A stretch of 8,744 bases of DNA from Chitinophaga pinensis. GTDB lineage: Bacteria; Bacteroidota; Bacteroidia; UKL13-3. Position numbers and translations under genes: made by a program. The stretch is from contig CAMCQX010000049.1 in assembly GCA_945876985.1 (NCBI GenBank), forward strand, positions 1 to 8,744, read 5' to 3'. Shown here one piece after another: positions 5,296 to 8,744 of the stretch. The stretch's first letter is position 1, and each line of letters starts with the position of its first letter. The notes beneath the pieces were generated by a model. That model did no database searches, was not told where the DNA came from, and saw only the letters and a program-made list of their open reading frames with translations.

Positions 5296-7107
5296 TTAAT
5301 TAATTAAATCGCCTCTTAATTGGCGGTATCTTTTTCTTACTTCATTAATAAAAATACTGCTTCCAAAATTTTCAATAAATTTTTCGTATTGCTTTTTTGC
5401 TTCTTCGGTATTGTTTAAATTTTTATCGTAAATAATTGCTAAATTGAGCAATGCATTGTCACCTAAAATATCGCTTCCATGTTCATTGATAACAATGTTA
5501 TATTGAATAATGGCTTCATCAAATTTCTTTTGTTTGGTGTAAACCTGTGCTTTTTTAAATGCAATGTCATCACTTAAAGCATGTTTTGGAAACAATAAAA
5601 TAATAGAATCCAAGAGCTGAAATGCTTCATTAAATTTGTTTTGTTGGTAGCTTAAATCGGCTTTGGCAAATAATTTTAAAGCATCTTCGTTTGAATCCAA
5701 AGTATTGTCCTGAATTAATAAGGAAAGTTCTAAAGCATTGTTTGCAATCAACTGTGTAGTGGCTGTTTTCAAAATGTCTAATTGGGCTTTTGCCCATTCA
5801 AATTCACCTAAATAAAAACTCAATTTTGCATTTCTAAACTTAGCTTCTTGTCCAAACGGATGTTCTAAAAAATCTTTATCAACTTGTCCGTAAAACAGCA
5901 TTGCGTCCCATTCTTGCCCTTTTATTACATATAAATCGCCTAAGTCTAGTTTGCATTCAGCTTTAAAAAAATTATCAGTTCCTGGTAACTCTAAAATATT
6001 GTTGTAAATGTCAACAGCTTTATCAATATCGTTCAAGTAATATGCATATAATTTACCCAAATCGCGCATACTTTGAGCGGTATAATTTGTTTTTCCGTTT
6101 TCTGCTAAAAATGAAACATAGGTTTTTTCTAAATTTTGTAAATCAATCAAACTGAGGTTTGAATTGCTCAATAATTTTTTATTACTGGCTTCTAAAATTC
6201 CGAGTTTTGCCGATAAATAATATGCTTTGGTGTTTCCTAAAATTACTACTTCGTTGAAAAGGCGAATGGCTGCATCATATTTTTCATTACTAATGGCCAA
6301 ATAACCCAAATCCATCATTTTTCGGCCTTCTTCTTTTAAGCGTTTGTCTATTGCTTTTGCTTGAATTAAGGCATTGTCAAAGTCTTTTCTTTGCACATAA
6401 AACCAAATCAACATTTCGTAAAAAACATCAGTATTTGGATTGCTTTTTATTTTTCGAATCAATGAATTTTTCAGTAACTCAAAGTCTGAATTTTGTTGAA
6501 TATTATTTTGTAATAAACCTTGCACTTCCTCACTAATTACTGGACTTTGTTCCACGCTTCCCAAATATTCGTCAATCATTAATTGGGTTTGTTTGGTTTT
6601 GGCATAAAGTGCCGCTAATTCATTATTAAATACACTGATATAACCCAATAATTTTCGCCCATTGATATAGCTTTTTATGGCATATTCTGTTTCGTTGCGT
6701 TTTTCGAAAGCATTGGAAGCTTCGTTTATTTTATCCTGATTAGGAATGGTTTTTTTTATAACTTCGTCAAACTGTTTAATGGCTTTTTCGGGCTTGTTAT
6801 TTAGTTTATTGATATAGCCAATATCCACCATGTAATAAGCAGAATTCAGCTTTCGGTACATTTTTTTACATAAACTTTCCGCATCATCAAAGCGTTTCAG
6901 CTTAATAAACGATTGCAATAAATTATCGTAAAAGTAAAAGGACGTAAGATTTTTATTGAGTAGTTTTTCATACAAATCAGCGGCTTTATCGTACTCCGCA
7001 TTCGAGAAAAATTGAGCAGCTAATTTCTCTTCGTTGTTTTGTGCAACCATGTCATTGCCAAAGGCAAAAAACAATAGGAAAAGTATGAATTTATAAGCGA
7101 ATTTCAT
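5296..7107 (-). CDS. Secreted tetratricopeptide-repeat protein
   Basis: A 603-residue protein starting at the ATG at 7107. Residues 1-23 form a signal peptide: Lys-containing n-region, hydrophobic FILFLLFFAFG core and probable cleavage after VAQ, so it is exported to the periplasm or outer membrane. No lipobox Cys is seen. The rest is helical with many TPR-like repeats. The clearest are near 24-52 (SNAEYDKAADLYEKLL), 95-119 (NNKPEKAIKQFDEVIKK), 265-288 (NEKYDAAIRLFNEVV), 350-374 (NDIDKAVDIYNNILEL), 483-509 (NKFNEAFQLLDSIILLFPKH), 516-544 (KKFDEAIIQYNIVINEHG) and 552-582 (NTEEAKKQYEKFIENFG). The C-terminal group resembles the YbgF/BamD style of TPR, which act as protein-binding scaffolds; no partner is identified. 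An in-frame TTG at 7125 would add six residues before the signal peptide and is less likely. It lies 28 nt after ruvC and 4 nt before the DUF4286 gene. Confidence 0.9.
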   Translation of the reverse strand: MKFAYKFILFLLFFAFGNDMVAQNNEEKLAAQFFSNAEYDKAADLYEKLLNKNLTSFYFYDNLLQSFIKLKRFDDAESLCKKMYRKLNSAYYMVDIGYINKLNNKPEKAIKQFDEVIKKTIPNQDKINEASNAFEKRNETEYAIKSYINGRKLLGYISVFNNELAALYAKTKQTQLMIDEYLGSVEQSPVISEEVQGLLQNNIQQNSDFELLKNSLIRKIKSNPNTDVFYEMLIWFYVQRKDFDNALIQAKAIDKRLKEEGRKMMDLGYLAISNEKYDAAIRLFNEVVILGNTKAYYLSAKLGILEASNKKLLSNSNLSLIDLQNLEKTYVSFLAENGKTNYTAQSMRDLGKLYAYYLNDIDKAVDIYNNILELPGTDNFFKAECKLDLGDLYVIKGQEWDAMLFYGQVDKDFLEHPFGQEAKFRNAKLSFYLGEFEWAKAQLDILKTATTQLIANNALELSLLIQDNTLDSNEDALKLFAKADLSYQQNKFNEAFQLLDSIILLFPKHALSDDIAFKKAQVYTKQKKFDEAIIQYNIVINEHGSDILGDNALLNLAIIYDKNLNNTEEAKKQYEKFIENFGSSIFINEVRKRYRQLRGDLIN

Positions 7108-7135
7108 TTTTATTTTCAATAGCAAATAAAGGTTT

Positions 7136-7741
7136 TTATTTCTTAATTTTACTAGGATTATTACTTACAAAACTATCCCAACTGGTGGCTTTCTTTTTTG
7201 CAGGAATTTTTGCTTTGGTTTTTGCAGTAGCAATGCCCAAATTTTTTTGCATATAATGGCAATAAGCAGCCGCTAAACCATCGGTGGCATCTAAAAATTT
7301 AGAGTCGTGTTGGAACTTTAAAATATGCTGCAGCATTCCCGAAACCTGTTCTTTGGTAGCATTTCCATTTCCCGTTATCGATTGTTTAATTTTTTTTGGA
7401 GCATATTCATTTACTGCTAACTCACGGCTCATGGCGCCAGCAATAGCAACGCCTTGCGCTCTTCCTAGTTTTAACATCGACTGAACATTTTTACCATAAA
7501 AAGGTGCTTCAATGGCTAATTCGTCAGGTTTAAACTCATCGATTAAACCTACAGTTCGCTCAAATATTTTCTTCAATTTCATGGCATAATCATCGTATTT
7601 TTCTAAATGCAAAACACCTAAAGTAATTAATGAAACTTGCTTTTTAGTAATTCCAATGATTCCATAACCCATTACCAAAGTTCCAGGATCTATTCCTAAA
7701 ATAATGCGGTCAAATTCTTTTATTTCGGGTAAAATTTCCAA
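7136..7741 (-). CDS. ruvC: Crossover junction endodeoxyribonuclease RuvC
   Basis: The Holliday junction resolvase, a Mg2+-dependent dimeric nuclease that works with RuvAB in recombination repair. With the start used here it has 201 residues. The four acidic catalytic residues are visible: D18 (RIILGIDPGT), E78 (ELAIEAPF), D151 and D154 (FLDATDGLAAAYCH). The RuvC signature GKNVQSMLKLGRAQGVA (83-99) and the ITGNGNATKEQV loop (122-133) are intact. No ATG precedes the first catalytic strand. TTG at 7739-7741 is chosen because it gives a family-like N-terminus and starts 1 nt after the stop of the preceding gene, suggesting translational coupling; an upstream TTG at 7789 would overlap that gene by 47 nt. 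The last ~38 residues are Lys-rich and end in SWDSFVSNNPSKIKK, longer than the 173-residue E. coli enzyme; similar endings occur, as I recall, in other Bacteroidota RuvC. Confidence 0.95.
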   Translation of the reverse strand: MEILPEIKEFDRIILGIDPGTLVMGYGIIGITKKQVSLITLGVLHLEKYDDYAMKLKKIFERTVGLIDEFKPDELAIEAPFYGKNVQSMLKLGRAQGVAIAGAMSRELAVNEYAPKKIKQSITGNGNATKEQVSGMLQHILKFQHDSKFLDATDGLAAAYCHYMQKNLGIATAKTKAKIPAKKKATSWDSFVSNNPSKIKK

Positions 7742-7742
7742 G

Positions 7743-8138
7743 TTAATTTGGCTCAAAAAACAAATATGAAAATATGACAATGGTTCCAATAATTCGTAAT
7801 GCCGAAGTCATTAAATAATTATTGGTAAATTCAATTGGAAAATTTGCTTTCAAAAGTTTGTTGTAATTCATATTCATTGGTATAGCCAACGATAATACAT
7901 TGCTTAAAGCAAAACCTAATAACGCCAAACGAATAGCTATTAAATCCATTAAAATAATGATGATAAAAATAACCATGGTGCCCAAACTGATGTATAAATT
8001 TAAATTATTTCGTTTGCTAAAAAGGCCAATTAATATTGCTTTGTGTTCGCTGTTAAGTTGTTCAATTGATTTTTGTTGCCAAACTCGTGCAACTAACATA
8101 ATAGCAAATCCCGATAATAGATAAAATATAAAACCCAT
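7743..8138 (-). CDS. Small membrane protein of unknown function
   Basis: A 131-residue protein that I do not recognise. It begins at a clear ATG and shows about four hydrophobic segments, near residues 2-18, 46-66, 68-88 and 108-127. A hydrophilic, charged stretch (19-45, VWQQKSIEQLNSEHKAILIGLFSKRNN) follows the first helix and a polar linker (89-107, NMNYNKLLKANFPIEF) precedes the last. It has no Cys and no obvious catalytic motif, so an inner-membrane location is inferred from hydrophobicity alone. It is the first gene of the minus-strand run, 1 nt ahead of the ruvC start, with a good promoter-like sequence about 20 nt upstream. Reading-frame length, clean start and tight coupling with ruvC support it as a real gene; the role is unknown. 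Confidence 0.8.
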   Translation of the reverse strand: MGFIFYLLSGFAIMLVARVWQQKSIEQLNSEHKAILIGLFSKRNNLNLYISLGTMVIFIIIILMDLIAIRLALLGFALSNVLSLAIPMNMNYNKLLKANFPIEFTNNYLMTSALRIIGTIVIFSYLFFEPN

Positions 8139-8142
8139 TTTT

Positions 8143-8156
8143 GTTTTTTAAAAAAC
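8143..8156. repeat. 14-nt perfect palindrome at the predicted transcription start
   Basis: G, six T, six A, C: an exact palindrome between the predicted -7 element (8158-8165) and the ATG (8138) of the small membrane protein gene. It would overlie the transcription start on the minus strand. It could serve as an operator or a bent A-tract, but homopolymer runs of this kind are common in AT-rich intergenic DNA, so it may mean nothing. Confidence 0.3.
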
Positions 8157-8157
8157 T

Positions 8158-8188
8158 CAAATATAATTTTAAAACAAAAGCAAACCAA
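8158..8188 (-). promoter_or_regulatory. Bacteroidota-type promoter for the ruvC gene run
   Basis: On the minus strand TATATTTG (8165-8158) is an exact match to the Bacteroidota -7 consensus TAnnTTTG. Upstream lie TTG at 8188-8186 (20-nt spacer) and TTTG at 8184-8181 (15-nt spacer); the first fits the usual -33 spacing. Transcription would begin near 8151, giving a leader of only about 13 nt before the ATG at 8138. The site is in the divergent intergenic region at the head of the minus-strand genes, where a promoter is required. Confidence 0.6.
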
Positions 8189-8230
8189 TAAAATTATATA
8201 AATTGCACAACTTAAAGGCAAAATATTGGC

Positions 8231-8744
8231 TTGAAACAGTTTTGGCAAACACATAAAAAATGGATTACATATTTAAAAATTGCTTTAGCAGTTTTTACCA
8301 TTGCGTTTATTCTTTATAAATTATTAGTTGCTTATCAAATAGATAAAAAATTTATTCAGTTTCAATTTAACTTTTCATTCCAAAATTCTTTGTTGCTATT
8401 GCTGGCTATTTTACTCCTTTTTGCAAATTGGGGATTAGAAACCGCCAAATGGCATTTATTGATTAATCAATTTGAAAAAACAAGTTTTCGTAACTCCTTA
8501 AAAGCGGTTTTGTCGGGAGTTACTTTAAGTATCATTACGCCCAATCAATTAGGTGATTTTGCAGGAAGAATCATTCACCTGCAAACTTTGAATAAAATAA
8601 AAGGCTCGTTAATTACCGTTATAGGCCATACTGCGCAGGTTTTAGTTACCGCTATTTTTGGAATGTACGCACTTTTGGCTTTTACAGCTAAAGCCGATTT
8701 TTACGTTTATATTTATTGGAAACAAATAGCTTTTGCGTTTTTTA
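8231..8744 (+). CDS. Lysylphosphatidylglycerol synthase-type transmembrane (UPF0104, flippase-like) protein, N-terminal part
   Basis: The frame runs open to the window end, giving 171 residues of a larger (typically >300-residue) inner-membrane protein of the LPG_synthase_TM/UPF0104 family, related to the membrane flippase half of MprF but without a visible synthase domain. Hydrophobic segments fall near residues 13-33, 53-73 and 125-152. Family-like wording is ANWGLETAKWHLLI (65-78) and TPNQLGDFAGRIIHL (103-117), the latter being the conserved TP..-G-..-GR loop. A basic N-terminus (KQFWQTHKK) precedes the first helix. An in-frame stop at 8213-8215 limits the start; no ATG occurs before about residue 145, so TTG at 8231 is the likely start. 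It is transcribed away from the small membrane protein gene. No clear promoter is seen for it: TAAATTG (8198-8204) lacks one T of the -7 consensus. Substrate unknown. Confidence 0.85.
   Translation, partial: MKQFWQTHKKWITYLKIALAVFTIAFILYKLLVAYQIDKKFIQFQFNFSFQNSLLLLLAILLLFANWGLETAKWHLLINQFEKTSFRNSLKAVLSGVTLSIITPNQLGDFAGRIIHLQTLNKIKGSLITVIGHTAQVLVTAIFGMYALLAFTAKADFYVYIYWKQIAFAFF

Noticed and set aside
5291..5307. TAAT-type short tandem repeat at the TPR/DUF4286 junction
   Set aside because: It is only a few units of low-complexity AT sequence coding the last TPR residues and the 4-nt gap. It is too short to call a repeat.
7108..7125. TPR protein starting at TTG 7125
   Set aside because: The ATG at 7107 puts a standard signal peptide at the very N-terminus; the TTG would only add six residues in front of it.
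7742..7789. RuvC starting at TTG 7789
   Set aside because: It would add 16 residues not expected in RuvC and overlap the preceding gene by 47 nt. The TTG at 7741, 1 nt after that gene's stop, fits the family better.

Overview
The window looks like ordinary chromosome of an AT-rich Bacteroidota bacterium (Flavobacteriales/Chitinophagales-like; the order cannot be fixed from this sequence). The signs are: an arginine decarboxylase C-terminus, a long-form PurM and a RuvC all of the Bacteroidota type; a DUF4286 protein; start codons without Shine-Dalgarno sequences; and one good match to the Bacteroidota TTTG/TAnnTTTG promoter. I see no mobile element, tRNA, rRNA or CRISPR array, and no gene-free stretch longer than 135 bases. 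Ten protein genes are supported, two of them cut by the window ends.

Left block, plus strand (1-2508): the 3' end of speA (arginine decarboxylase, polyamine synthesis) lies 6 nt before a HAD phosphatase of the hexitol-phosphatase/beta-phosphoglucomutase type, probably as one transcript ending at a large hairpin (1210-1263). After a 135-nt gap comes purM (AIR synthase, purine synthesis), which ends at a hairpin it shares with the converging gene on the other strand.

Right block, minus strand (8138 down to 2529): six genes run one way. In transcription order they are a small four-helix membrane protein of unknown function, ruvC (Holliday junction resolvase, probable TTG start 1 nt after the preceding stop), a secreted TPR-repeat protein, a DUF4286 protein 4 nt behind it, a sugar-1-phosphate nucleotidyltransferase, and a Wzx-like polysaccharide flippase. 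A promoter-like sequence at 8158-8188 would serve the head of the run. A hairpin with a U-rich tail after the DUF4286 gene (4949-4980) suggests the run is two transcription units: membrane protein-ruvC-TPR-DUF4286, and nucleotidyltransferase-flippase. The second pair fits surface-glycan precursor supply and export, though no glycosyltransferase is nearby.

Right edge, plus strand (8231-8744): the start of a divergently transcribed membrane protein of the lysylphosphatidylglycerol-synthase transmembrane (UPF0104, flippase-like) family, again with an apparent TTG start.

I did not find a convincing undescribed multi-gene system. The items most worth a second look are the recurrent TTG starts, the unknown-function partners of ruvC, and the hairpin and palindrome between the DUF4286 and nucleotidyltransferase genes.
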